Assembly (NCBI RefSeq): GCF_020184175.1
Contig: NC_065532.1
Coordinates: 21,638,001 to 21,702,000, forward strand
Source: Aphis gossypii
Lineage: Eukaryota; Arthropoda; Insecta; Hemiptera; Aphididae
Direction: 5' to 3'
Length of the DNA stretch: 64,000 nt
Both the position numbers and the translations under genes were made by a program. Positions 21,304 to 32,900 of the stretch are shown piece by piece. Below the pieces are notes generated by a model, which was given only the letters and a program-made list of their open reading frames with translations, did no database searches and was not told the origin of the DNA. How positions within the stretch are numbered: the first letter of the stretch is position 1; every line of letters begins with the position of its first letter.

Positions 21304-22447
21304 TGTTGGGTACAGATCACCGGTACGAGCGTTTTTGCCGCGGGGTGTGCTGCGGTCACTCTTGTAGTGCTTTTCGTATCCGGTAGGCGCGTGTCGTCGC
21401 AACCGTTCTCTCCCGCGCGGCTTCGCGTCGTTCCCGTCTGTCTTCAAAAAAAAATGTCTACGCTCCACGGTCTGGTGCCCCGTCACCGTTTTCTTGTTCG
21501 CCATTTTTAAAGTTTTGGCAATGTCGTTATATATCCGAGTGAACTTGCGCCCCGCGTTCACGTACGTAACGTGTGTTTTGGCCCGTTAGCCTCTCGGCAT
21601 ATCACCGTGCTGTCGTTAGTCAGCCGTGGTGGCCTTTTACCGTGAACCCCTCGTGTTCACCGACTCATCGCCCTCGGGGACCGGAGTTGTTCCTGCGATT
21701 CGAGTCACGGCCGCCTGTGTCGAAGTTAAAGTTTTATTGCGTGTCCGCCGTCCGTCCGATCTTTACCGTGCGAAGCCGAGCCCCGCTCGTTCACGCGCCC
21801 ACGTGTTCCGTCCGCCGTCCTTGTTACGCAGATACGTACGTGGTGTATTCGACGTTTTCGTCGAATTCAACGGTAGTGCGAGTGACGTCATCACCGCCGG
21901 AGTCTCATCGTTGTGCCAGACCAGCTGCTGCAGAAGCCCAGCGGCATCGTCATGTTATCATCGACCCACCCGGTTATCAGGTCGTACACACGATATTATA
22001 TTGTTATCATTTGTTTTGTTTTGTATACTCGTCATTTTAACATTATTATTATTATTATTATAATTATTCCTTTTTTTCGTCTCCGACTTATTGTAAATAT
22101 ATTATTATTCTTCGATGTATTGATCTTCCGATCGTATTTTGGTCGCGTATTGTTATTATCATCTACTAACCTTAGTTTTAAGTAGTACTTTGTTGGTATA
22201 CACGATGCAATAAATTTGTATATATTTTGTTAATCGTCAAAGATCCATTGTTCTTTTGTATTTTGGTTGGGTGCCTTTACTCAACAGCGCCCTGTTGATA
22301 CATAACACATACAGTCCACTCCTTACCTTCCACAAATCACAACGAAGACAACAAGCGCGTCGGGTTTTGCGTGTAGCTGCCGCCTGCGCACACATGCACG
22401 TACCTACACACGTCGCCCGGTTTTAGTGTGCAGCCGTCTCTCGCACA
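21304..22447 (+). repeat. BEL/Pao 3' LTR
   Basis: Begins TGTTGGGTACAGATCACC after the polypurine run and ends GCCGTCTCTCGCACA. Its last bases match the 28-bp 5' remnant apart from one A/G difference. AATAAA is at 22,209-22,214. It is G+C-richer than its surroundings and contains spurious long open frames on both strands. Confidence 0.8.
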
Positions 22448-22883
22448 AATATAATAGGGTTAGATAAATATGGTTTCGATTAAGAAAAAAAAATAATAAT
22501 AATAATAAATGTTATTTTAAACTGTGTATAATTGTTTATCGTTAAACGAATAGTAGCGATTTTAATATTAATATAAAAAAATAATATATAAATATATATT
22601 AATATTGTTAGAAATAAAAAAAAAATAAATAAACCAAGGGTAACAAATAACTCTTTGATTTTTAAGTTTAGCTTAACGTTTATTAACACACCAATGTAAT
22701 AATATATATACTTATGTTCGCGAACACTGCGGCAACTCGTCGTCAGCCAAAATTGTTGGTACTCGGCTAGCGGCGCCGTTTGTACCCAAATAAATAAATT
22801 AAGGCTGACAAAAAAAACACTTCGTCGAAAGCCTGATCGGGACGTCGATCGCGCGGAAACTGGTCCGTCTTCCGCCGCCGTAA
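22448..22883. other. Interval without a supported gene
   Basis: A+T-rich first half with A and TA runs, then a G+C-richer part (about 22,720-22,880). No terminal repeats or frames are recognised. The sequence after the BEL LTR does not resume the interrupted gag. Confidence 0.4.
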
Positions 22884-23366
22884 GGCTAGGTTCACATGAG
22901 AGGCGTTAAACGCGCGTTAGCCAAACGCGCGTTTTTAGTCAGTGTTCACATGAATTACAGATTCATTCCGGCGAAGATGGACGTAGCAGAAGCTGTATGT
23001 TTATGGACCTTATATAGACGAATGCAGCGTCGTAGGCAGAGAAATAGGAAATACTGGGTTCATCCTATTTTAAAAAACAGACTAAGTACAAGCTTGTACA
23101 TCACGCTGTATCCAAGTTTGAGAAATCATGAACTAAAATTTTTTAACTATTTCCGGATGTCGATTAAATCTTTTGATGACTTGTTGGAGCAAATCAAACA
23201 AGAAATTGTGGCTGACGAAAATGCAATTAGATATTGTATTTCACCAGAAGAAAAGAGTAGTATATATTTGTATGTTCTGAGCACTTTTTTTACAGGGAGA
23301 TTTCTTCATTTCAAGGGGGCATTTCTACATGCTCCACCGTGTAACAAAATTCTCAAAAAACCCTAA
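22884..23366 (+). pseudogene. PIF/Harbinger nuclease, N-terminal fragment
   Basis: Preceded by TAAGGCTAGGTTCACATGAG, a Harbinger-like end next to a TAA, with the subterminal word AAACGCGCG repeated. From ATG 22,979 the frame reads MDVAEAVCLWTLYRRMQRR, RKYWVHPILKNR, FFNYFRMSIKSFDDLLEQI and ISPEEKSSIYLYVLSTFFTG, the N-terminal half of a HARBI1-type nuclease up to the block that normally reads LRYLATG. After that the sequence becomes a short tandemly repeated stretch and stops. The catalytic DDE domain is missing. Confidence 0.7.
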
Positions 23367-23587
23367 TGTATGTTCTGAGCACCTTTTTTTACAATGAGAT
23401 TTCTACACACGTTCACTGTGTAACAAAAAAAAATCTCAATTTTTTTTGTTTAAATGTTACGCTAACTCAGATTTACCGTGTAACACAATATGGTGTTAAC
23501 ATATATATTGTCCACCTACTGAAATAATTATTTCAAGAAAAGAACGCAAAATTATTAAATAAACTTTTTTATTATTATAAATTGTAT

Positions 23588-24180
23588 TTACACAAGTTTT
23601 CTTACTTCTCTAGTAAAAGGTACATATTCTACAATACGATCATGAATCAATAAACAATAAGCAGTTACACCTGTAAGCGATTCTGAAGCTTCAATTTCTA
23701 ATTGTCCATCCACTGCTGAGGCTGTGGCTGAATCGTTCTGTTTCGAAGTATCAATGACTATAATTGGAGCGTTTGAAAGAAAAGTAGAAGGACTCAATAT
23801 CGGATTTCGTATACTTTTTTCATAGTACGATTCTTGAAATGATGTATACATATCATATAATAAGGTAAAATTATTTTTTGTAAAATCTAAATTCAAATTA
23901 TCGTACGGATAAGCTATTGAGTTCAGAAATACTCTAACGTTTGTTAGATTACAATGATCAAAAATACTACAGTCTTTTTCTAACGTATTTTTACGCTCTT
24001 TTTGCAATCCGATTATTATAAATCGCGGTTTTTCTAATTTCGATGCAGTTTTCAAATTCCATACAACTTTTTTAAGCGGTTCCTAGTTCAGGATATTCAA
24101 AAGTTTCAAAAGATCTGAAAGGAATAAACAAACTTTTTTCTTTTTCTACAAGTTTCAATAATTTCAACCTTTCTCCACCC
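23588..24180 (-). pseudogene. Double jelly-roll capsid-like relic (polinton type)
   Basis: A minus-strand frame, read from about 24,180, begins IPFRSFETFEYPEL and, after a one-base shift at about 24,085 in an A-run, continues KPRFIIIGLQKERKN, FDHCNLTNVRVFLNS, YPYDNLNLDFTKNNF, LLYDMYTSFQESYY, APIIVIDTSKQND and TAYCLLIHDRIVEY. From memory of the family this matches the DJR-like domain (PF21738), thought to be the major capsid protein of polinton/Maverick-like virus elements and common in aphids. Only the C-terminal part survives. It is cut on the 5' side by the TIR element starting at 24,180. No other polinton gene (polymerase B, integrase, ATPase) is nearby. Confidence 0.6.
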
Positions 24181-25257
24181 AGTAAACATAGTACGTATAA
24201 TCTACGTTTATAATAAGGATAACTTTGGTGTATGTATATACGTAGATAAAATTCGTTTAATAATGGTATAATATACGTAGAAGAAGATAGATTTTACGTC
24301 GAAGATACGTATATACATACTTGTATATTATTCGTGATAAACTTACGTTTATTCTACGTTTATGGTACGTAGATTATAGGTTGGTCGAAATTACGTCGAA
24401 ATAAAGGCAAGGACTTACGTATATTTTACGTTGACGATACGTATACACATATTCGTATATTTTTCGTGATAAACTTACGTTTATTCTACGTTTATGGTAC
24501 GTAGATTATAGGTTGGTCGAAATTACGTCGAAATAAAGGCAAGGACTTACGTATATTTTACGTTGACGATACGTATACACATATTCGTATATTTTTCGTG
24601 ATAAACTTACGTTTATTCTACGTTTATGGTACGTAGATTATAGGTTGGTCGAAATTACGTCGAAATAAAGGCAAGGACTTACGTATATTTTACGTTGACG
24701 ATACGTATACACATATTCGTATATTTTTCGTGATAAACTTACGTTTATTCTACGTTTATGGTACGTAGATTATAGGTTGGTCGAAATTACGTCGAAATAA
24801 AGGCAAGGACTTACGTATATTTTACGTTGACGATACGTATACACATATTCGTATATTTTTCGTGATAAACTTACGTTTATTCTACGTTTATGGTAAACTT
24901 GAAATTTAACAATTATTAAAAAATTACCCCTTTGTAATATAATGGTTTTAGGACTTTGCAGGGGGATAATATGAAAAATGTGGACTGAACGATCTCAAGT
25001 AGACGTAAAATATACGGATATCCTAATTATAGATCAACCTGCATGCGCTACATATATTTCGACTTAAGATCGATCAACATCAACCATTATCGACTAACGA
25101 TCAATGTAGAATAAAGAATAAACGTAATTTTATCACGAGACAAGAAAAATGTACAATACGTATCGTCAACGGAAAATATATCTAATATTGCAACGTATAT
25201 AATTTACCATTGCCACGAATAAAAACGTAGATTATACGTACATGCCATGTTTACTTG
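24180..25257. mobile_element. Non-autonomous TIR element with 132-bp tandem array
   Basis: The left end CCAGTAAACATAGTACGTAT continues ...AATCTACGTTTAT. The right end reads, reversed, CCAAGTAAACATGGCATGTA then CGTATAATCTACGTTT. These are inverted repeats of more than 30 bp with small gaps. The left half is made of a tandem array. The sequence is saturated with ACGT and TACGTA, so it is rich in short palindromes. No frame has coding content. The superfamily is not recognised, and I could not define a target duplication. Confidence 0.65.
24290..24893. repeat. 132-bp minisatellite, about 4.5 copies
   Basis: The word TTGGTCGAAATTACGTCG recurs at 24,381, 24,513, 24,645 and 24,777, an exact 132-bp period. 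Successive units look identical over their full length, and the array ends abruptly at 24,893 inside a unit. Each unit contains TACGTTTATTCTACGTTTAT and GGTACGTAGATTATAGG. Confidence 0.9.
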
Positions 25258-27176
25258 GAATTAACCAAAACACGCAGTGTCGGATGCCTGATACTGGGTA
25301 ATTCCATATTAATTAATATTAATTATTTATAAATATATTTAAACGTGCTATACAGTATTATACGCGATAGCAGCTCTTTGTTTATCTGCGGGTCGGGGGT
25401 TCCCTCACCCTGCCGATCATATAACGACGCCGTAGTTACGCCTCGCACACCGCCAGACGCGGCTCAACGCACGCATTACTGCAGAAGACCTTAGACCATC
25501 AGTGCACTGACCAACACATCCTTTGCGACTGTTTCACTTAGCTCCATTCATCTACGATTTTAAGACTTAAGTCATCACTCATCAGGAAGTGTTCACTGTA
25601 CAATTTAGTTTTACTAAAATAATTACTACACAAAAACGAAAATATCGACTTAATAATCAGGTAAAAACTTATAAACTAGGTATATAATATTATAGTTAGT
25701 GCTTTGTAGTTTGACATAATGCCCAATGGGGGCTCTGGATGTGGAGTTCTTGAAAATTTTACAGCTTTTAATTAATGTTTGAGTGATAATTATCAATATA
25801 AATATAAGTTTATAAATGGTTAAAATATTTAAAAATGTTATTACTTATAAATATATAACTTATAACTTTATAAATTATAACTTTATAAATTACTTACATA
25901 ATATTTTATTTATAATTGATATAATATATTATAGTATTATACAACATAATAATATGAATGTTTAAAAACTTTACCTAGGTAAAGGCTATGATACAATTTT
26001 TTTTAAAAACCAGCTAGGTACCTATACTGTAATTAAATTGTTGTTAGGGAATTATATGCTTGGAAACAGTGTTTCTTTATGGAAAATTTGAATAGAATAG
26101 TAAAGAAAATCAAATAGTTATTAGACAAACGTAATTTTTATATATCAGCGCAAATCACCTACAGTTTTATTTACCTCCAATTTTCTCTACCTCCATTTTT
26201 CAAAATGCTCCCCCGGAGAAAATTGTCTGAAAAAAACATTGCTTGAAAAGTTAAAAATAGCTGTGAATCTTAACAATATTTTAATTTTAATCAAATTTAA
26301 ATTAATATAATTTGGTTATGTACTAGATAGTTATATAAATTGGATTAATAAGTGTGGTTTAAATTAAAAATACTATTTAGTATCTATTTGTTTATTTGAT
26401 TATTTTTAATAATACAATTTTTTGTCAATTATAAACCTTGTATAAAGAAATTAAAACAAATTAATCATAGATATTTTAGAATAATTAAAATATTGTTAAT
26501 TAATAATAATGATAGTATAATTTACTAGAAAACTTATTAGAGTAAGTAGATTTTTTTATTTAATAAAATATAGGATGTTTTTCAATGTATGGTTTAAGTA
26601 GGTATTGAAGAAATTGAACCTTATTATATGGTACCTATTGTTTTCTATTTTAAATTGTCTTTCTTTGTGTATTAGGTATATATAGTTTTATTTTGCTCTG
26701 TATGTGTGATTTTTAAGCTATTTGCCTAAACAGAAAACAATTCATACCAAATTTTTTTTTATTTTGTAAATATTTATCAAGGATGAGTGAATATTTTAAA
26801 ACATCATACATACAAAATAAAATAAATAAAGCCAGGAACTCACTCTGGTGTATAGTAGGTGTTGAATGAACCTCGTCATTGAGTAGTTCACTGTGATACT
26901 GTGCAGAGGGATGTATTAAATTTTAATTCAATGATAAATCATTGTATATTTATTATGAAAAACAATTCTAAAAAGAGATGATTTGTCAGTCTAATATACC
27001 TACAATTTATTTTATTTATTTTACATTGATAGTAATAATTAAGTATATTGTTAATACAGTAATTTTGACCAGGTTTAATTATGATTACATATTTTACTAT
27101 CTAATTTTCTAAAATTACAATATAAATACAATTTTTTCTGAATTTTTATAAAAATTTGTTCATAGTCTAAAAAAAA
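25258..27176. other. Non-coding interval upstream of the Transposase_21-like gene
   Basis: About 1.9 kb. A G+C-richer island (about 25,370-25,560) is followed by strongly A+T-rich DNA. The island could be a promoter or untranslated exon of the gene starting at 27,177, but no splice path was established. No coding frame is supported. Confidence 0.4.
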
Positions 27177-29300
27177 ATGCCAAAGTATGCTTTTAAGCCT
27201 AGTTGCTGTTTATCCAAAAAATCAAAAAAACTCAGGAAAAAACAGAAAAGTATTTTTATAATGCCACAAACTAGTAATATAACAAATACAACACTACAAG
27301 AATCGCCAACAACTGATATTTGTGGTATAATTTCACCAAATATTAATGTTTCTACTGTTTGTAACCAAGCATTTTCTAATAATAGTAATGACAATTCTTC
27401 TGGTATTCCATCTGGAAATTTACCGGCATTTGAGCAGAATGAATCTTCTCAAGAATTGAATATCAATACAATTCAAAACACTAATACTCCTACAATATTT
27501 AAATCTCAGCTTGCATCATTCATAGTTTCATCTGGACTTTCGAGAAATAAAACAACAGATTTATTAAAACTTCTTAAATCTGTGAAAAACATAGAATGCC
27601 TTAAAGATCTACCAGTTGATTCAAGAACATTATTATCAACTCCTGTGTCAGGTCAAGTTAAAATTAGTCCTATAGGTAATGGAGAATATATTCATTTTGG
27701 TTTAGTTAAAGGATTAATTCATTTATATAAAGTTAGTAACGATTTGCGACAACTATCTATTTTTGAACTATGGTTTAACATTGATGGTTTACCTATTGAC
27801 AAACGAGGAAGTTCATTCTGGCCAATTTTGTGTGGTGTTATAACCAAGCACACAATCATACCATTTATTATCGGGGCCTACTTTGGGTCAAAAAAACCAC
27901 ACGATGCTCATGAATATCTGTCACAATTTATTACTGAATTGAACGATTTAATCGAAAATGGTGTCATCATAGAAAACTCTTCCATAACAATTAGGGTAAA
28001 AGGAATTATTGCTGATGCACCAGCTCGAGCTTTTATTAAGCAAATCAAAGGTCATACCGGCTATTACGGATGTGAAAAATGTGTAGAAGAAGGTGATTAT
28101 TTATCATTTTCGTATCGTAAGTTTTCCAAATAATACAGCTGAACTTCGTACAGATGAATCATTTGTTCAGCGTTTGAACGAAGAACACCATATAAGTATT
28201 TCACCATTACTCAGTATTACTGGTTTAGGACTTGTATCTTGTATTCCTTTAGATTACATGCACTTATGTTGCTTAGGTATAATGAAAAAAATATTAAGAT
28301 TTTTTATCAGAGGTACTCGAGGTGGTTCTTGTGGTTCAACTCGTCTGTCTAATGATCAAATTATATCTGTAAATAGTAGAATGAAAACTATTTCAAAATG
28401 GTTGAGTACAGATTTTGCACGCTATCCAACTGATGTAAACAATTATAATACATTTAAAGCTACAGAACTACGTCAAATTCTAATGTATACCGGGCCTTTT
28501 ATCTTTAAAAATATTGTAACCATTCCTGTTTATAATAATTTTATGACCTTACATATAGCCATGCGTATCTTAGGATGTTCTAAGACAGTATATACACAAA
28601 ATGATTTTGCAAAAGCTTTAACAAAACATTCTGTAATATTTATAGGCGAATAAATGCTTCTTACAATGTTCATTCAATTATACATCTACCAGAAGATGCT
28701 AAAAAGTATGGTGTTGTGGATTCATTTTCATCGTTTCCTTATGAAAATTATTTGCAGCATTTAAAAAGAATTGTTCGACCTGGGCGTGCACCTTTAGTAC
28801 AATTGTTCAATCGCATAAATGAAGAGTATAATAATTGTACTTCAAATCCTCAACATTCTATTAACTACCCTTTTGTGGATGGATATCATTCCGAAGGACC
28901 TTTACCCAATACTCTATTTAATGAGTCTGTTGTACAGTACTCTACTATCATAACTGAAAATTATACAATCAGAATTTCAAATAAAAAACGTAGAAGCACA
29001 AAAAAAGATGATTGTGTTATAATTTCTAGTAATATAGTATGCATTGTAAAAAACATTTTAACCATAAATAATAATGGTGAAATATTCTTAGTTTGTTCAA
29101 AATTTGATGATTTAGTACCATTATATGACCTACCATGTTCTTCAATATCTGTTGGTTCCATGGAATGCAAAAATATATCATCAGATTTACAATTATATCA
29201 TATAAGTGATGTAAAGTATAAAGCATGCTATTTTCCTACATCCGAGAACAGTCCAGAGAAATCTTTTTTTGTCTGTGCTTTGCTTCATACATACAGTTAA
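27177..29300 (+). pseudogene. Transposase_21/EnSpm-like transposase, two frame breaks
   Basis: The ATG at 27,177 opens a basic leader and low-complexity region (to about residue 150), then the core: LWFNIDGLPIDKRGSSFWPI, YFGSKKPHDAHEYLSQF, VKGIIADAPARAFIKQIKGH and GYYGCEKC. This matches the tnp2/Transposase_21 layout (N-x-DG-x-P, KP, DAPAR, C-x2-C). The frame shifts by one near 28,105 in TTTT, continues with LRTDESFVQRLNEEHH and IPLDYMHLCCLGIMKKIL, shifts again near 28,640, and ends with DSFSSFPYENYLQHLKRI. The two shifts cancel, and the protein is otherwise full length with no nonsense codon, so this may be a young copy or a sequence with indel errors. A DUF4806 gene follows at once in the same orientation. 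Confidence 0.7.
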
Positions 29301-29364
29301 CTATGTAGGTAATATTTTAATAATTATATTTATTCAGTCAATTAATATAATTTTTCTTTTTAGA

Positions 29365-29589
29365 ATGAATAATTTAAATAAGTTGTATGCTATTGCGGCC
29401 TTGGGCAATGGTAAAGTTATGGCAATACCATGTATTTGGTTAATACAAGAAAATTATTCATCCTGCATAGTCAAAAATAAAGACTATGAATTCTATTTGC
29501 CATTACACGAATCTGTAAACATGCAGAAAAATATGCAGATGTTAAAAACACTTGGGTTAAATCGTTTTGCACAGTTCTCGATATTGCAG
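29365..29589 (+). CDS. Putative exon of a DUF4806-type gene
   Basis: Flanked by an acceptor (TTTTTCTTTTTAG) and a donor (TTGCAG|GTAAAA). From ATG 29,365 it reads MNNLNKLYAIAALGNGKVMA and IPCIWLIQENYSSC, resembling the short N-terminal module (YAIVxF..G.V.VIP..W) that opens DUF4806 genes. It may be an alternative first exon of the gene that follows, or a stand-alone duplicated module. Confidence 0.5.
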
Positions 29590-29930
29590 GTAAAATTAAA
29601 ATTCGTTTATTTTTAAAATCATGTATACCTATTAAATTATTAATTTACTTATTGTATTGTAATATATGTATGTAAATATGTAATTACTATAATAGGGTAA
29701 CTATAATATGAAAATTAAATAATGGGACCATTCCCCTACACCCATAACCACACACATAATCACACATATTATTTAAAAACACTCAAATCTACTGCTCAAA
29801 AACTGGACAATCCCGTTTTAAACGGGACGTATGGTCATCCTAACCTATATTATAAATGAGATTGATGTTCAAAATCTAAATCAAACTAAACATATTTTTA
29901 TTTTTAGATTCTTATTTAAGAGCACATTAT

Positions 29931-32900
29931 ATGGCTACCACAGAAAACATTGGAAAATATGAATTTGCTATTGTTGAGTTTTTGGAAGACCAATCAGCGG
30001 AAGTTGTTCCATGTAATTGGGTTTTAATTGATAATGTTACACAACAATTTAAATGTAAGTGGCCAGGAAGTCATAATACACTGAAGTACTCTCAGTCAAA
30101 AAAAAATCCTTCAACTTCATGGTCAACACATATTTGTATACCACGAAAATTTTTTGGTAAGTTAATATTTCAAAAATATTATTCTTTTAATTTAAAAGAA
30201 TATGCATGTATAAATATTGATAAATGATACATTTTTATTTTTATTATTTAGATGATTACAAGCATTTTTGCAAGCAAAAATTAAACTGCCTATTTTTTGT
30301 ATGACCAGTTCAACGGAAACAGAAGACGTTAATGTAGAACAAAAAAGGAAACATAAGAAGAAGAGGCACTTTGATGAAAATGATGAAAATTTTACACCTG
30401 TTCATAAGAAAAAAGACAGATCTAAAAGTAATTTATAACTTAATAAACAATTTAAAAAAAAACTTGAAATAAAAGGTGTTTTTAAAATGTAGATTTTTCT
30501 TAATTATTCACTGATAAATTAAAATTTTAATCAACATTTAACCAAAAGCCTAATTAACAGAATGACATTATTGTATTTAGATATTAATAGTATGCATTTT
30601 CCAGATAATCTAGTAAATTATGCTTATGAAAGTGACAACCAAAGTGAATCCATGTTTTCAACGCTGATAAATAATGTTCCGGTTCCATCAAGTTATTTCC
30701 ATTTTAATATTAATTAATAATTAATATAATTAATATATAATATTGATTCATTTATTTTTAGGTCAGTTTAACATGATTGATTCGGTTGGTAATGAAATTG
30801 GCAACAGGACATTGTGCTTTGAACCTAAATCAATTTCAAGTTCTTGTGACAATAGTCAACAACAGTCATGTGAATTGGAAAATTTAGTTCAAGACAATAC
30901 AAACCGAAATTCAGATGCTTGTACAATTGCTGAACTAATGAACACTGTTCAAAATATTGGTCATGTTATGATGAAGGGTAAGTTCTAATCTTAACAAGGT
31001 CGTTAAATCATGAATATTTGTTTTGCTTATCAATTATGTAATATATATTATTTAACCATGTAAAATAATACAAAATATTATTTTTTCTTTGGATAGTTTC
31101 AAATCAAATATCTGATATCCAAAAAGATATAAATATTATAAAGCTGGATGTTATTAAAAACCAAGAACTGTTAACAAATCTGAATGAAAAATCACGACCA
31201 CAACATACCTTAACTCTATCGGAAGATGTTATTAATCGTTCTAATTTAAAGATTCCCGTCATGACAATTGATGAATTAAATGCTCTTGAAGCTAATTCTG
31301 AGCAAAAGCGGATCTTAGTAAGTTAAATTATAAACATAGTTATTTTTTTGTTGAATAGTAAATTTATTAAAATTCTATATATTTTTTGATGCTTAAGAAG
31401 TGTCCTGTGACATCAAAAACTTCTACTTTTTAAATGAGCTCTCCTTTTTCCAAAATGTAATGACTAATTACTGAGTTATTGATATGTTTATACTAAGAAT
31501 AATAATCCTTAAAAATGAGTTTACAATAATCTAAATTAGATGTAATATTAGATCTAGTATTTATTTATTATTATTTATTATTAATAGGCATAATAGTAAT
31601 TGCCTACTAACATATTCAAATCATCATAGCTCTCTTAACACATATCTTCCTATCCTATCTTCCTATCTTCCTTATATCTTCCTAACACATAGTTATAACA
31701 TCATAATTTTATTCTTAGTACATAAAGTTAAATAACTCAAAAACTACTTGTTCAAATTTTCATTTAGATTTATCAGAATATTGTATGCTGAATTATTAAA
31801 AATTAAAGGGGGGGGGGTTACAAAAACGGTACGAACAATTTAAAGTATTTGAATATTTGATGCTGAAGTGTATTTAAAAAAAAATCTAAAAATAAGAATT
31901 TGAATACATAATTTAAACATAAAAATTTTATTTTCAGGCACATACTTTACGAAGAAATTGTAAGTCGTTCGACGCAAAACGCACTACCTATCAGGTTATG
32001 AAAACCATTTTAGACAACCGTGTTGCAGAATTTATTAATATGGAAGGTAGAAGAGGAGAGAAACTGGCTTTTGGTCGCTTAGAGTTGTGCACAATTATAA
32101 TAGGTATAATGAATAAAAATATTTTACCTGTTACACTTACATTTAGTATAAATGCAGTGTTTATTTTAGACCTGCCCCAGAGTAAATGCCATATGAGTAA
32201 ATAATGAAGTGAAGTAAAAATGTCGTTTTAAGGTGCGTTTACATTGGAGCCCGAACGCGAACGAATGCATGCGAATGGTAACGAACGAACCAATGTAAAC
32301 GGTCTAGCCCAGTGTTTCCCAACCTTTTTTTACTCAACGCCCCTTTTAGATTTTAAAAATTTCACACCGCCCCCCCCCCCAATAATTTTTTTTAAAATGA
32401 TAAAGTTTTAGTTTTTAATAAGCTATTTAATTTAAAACAAAATATCATAACATTTTAACGCTACAATTTAGTTAATTTAAATTTAAATACCTACTAATAA
32501 TTAATAATTATATAATTTGATTTCGAATTCGCTACTTATTTGATTAATGACTGCCCTGAGGTTGATGTTTTCCTGCTAACGAAATGATATCTGGCTCAAT
32601 AGATGTCAGCATTAGTCTTAAATCTCCTCTTTCACATATTTCTAATTTATTTCTTGATTTGGTCAAAAGTTGTTGAACCGCACTAAAGCCTTTTTCGACC
32701 AGGTATGTCGACGGAAAAGCCATAATTAGTAATTCTACTTCTTTCCAAATTTGAGGGTACATAGTTTTTTGTTTGAGCCAAAACAACTCGTATCCTTTAT
32801 GTTTAAAATCGATTTTAGCTTCTTCATTGTGCTTCACTTCGAGTAGTTCTTCTTGAATTAATGGTTGGACATTTTGTATATCTGCTAAAAATGGATTCAA

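Larger units (their letters stand above)
15619..22447 (+). mobile_element. BEL/Pao LTR retrotransposon, 5' LTR truncated
   Basis: The element keeps only the last 28 bp of its 5' LTR (GTTTTAGTGTGCAGCCGTCT...), then a primer-site region TGGTCCTTACGGTCCGG at 15,651, one gag-pol region, a polypurine tract (GGGGAGAAAA) and a complete 3' LTR of 1144 bp. The gene order (DUF1759 gag, zinc knuckles, protease, RT, RNase H/Peptidase_A17 region, integrase, DUF5641) is that of Pao elements. The coding region carries three stops and two frameshifts. Confidence 0.9.

Noticed and set aside
21250..22185. Overlapping open frames of up to 155 codons on both strands
   Set aside because: They fall in the BEL/Pao 3' LTR and show arginine/serine-rich translations of G+C-rich DNA without domain signatures.
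24290..24893. Regular repeats considered as a CRISPR-like array
   Set aside because: The 132-bp units are contiguous and seemingly identical with no variable spacers, and the context is eukaryotic. It is a minisatellite in a TIR element.
31800..31820. G-run (and C-runs at 32,366, 40,204 and 57,852) as G-quadruplex candidates
   Set aside because: They are single homopolymer runs without the four spaced G-tracts needed for an intramolecular quadruplex.
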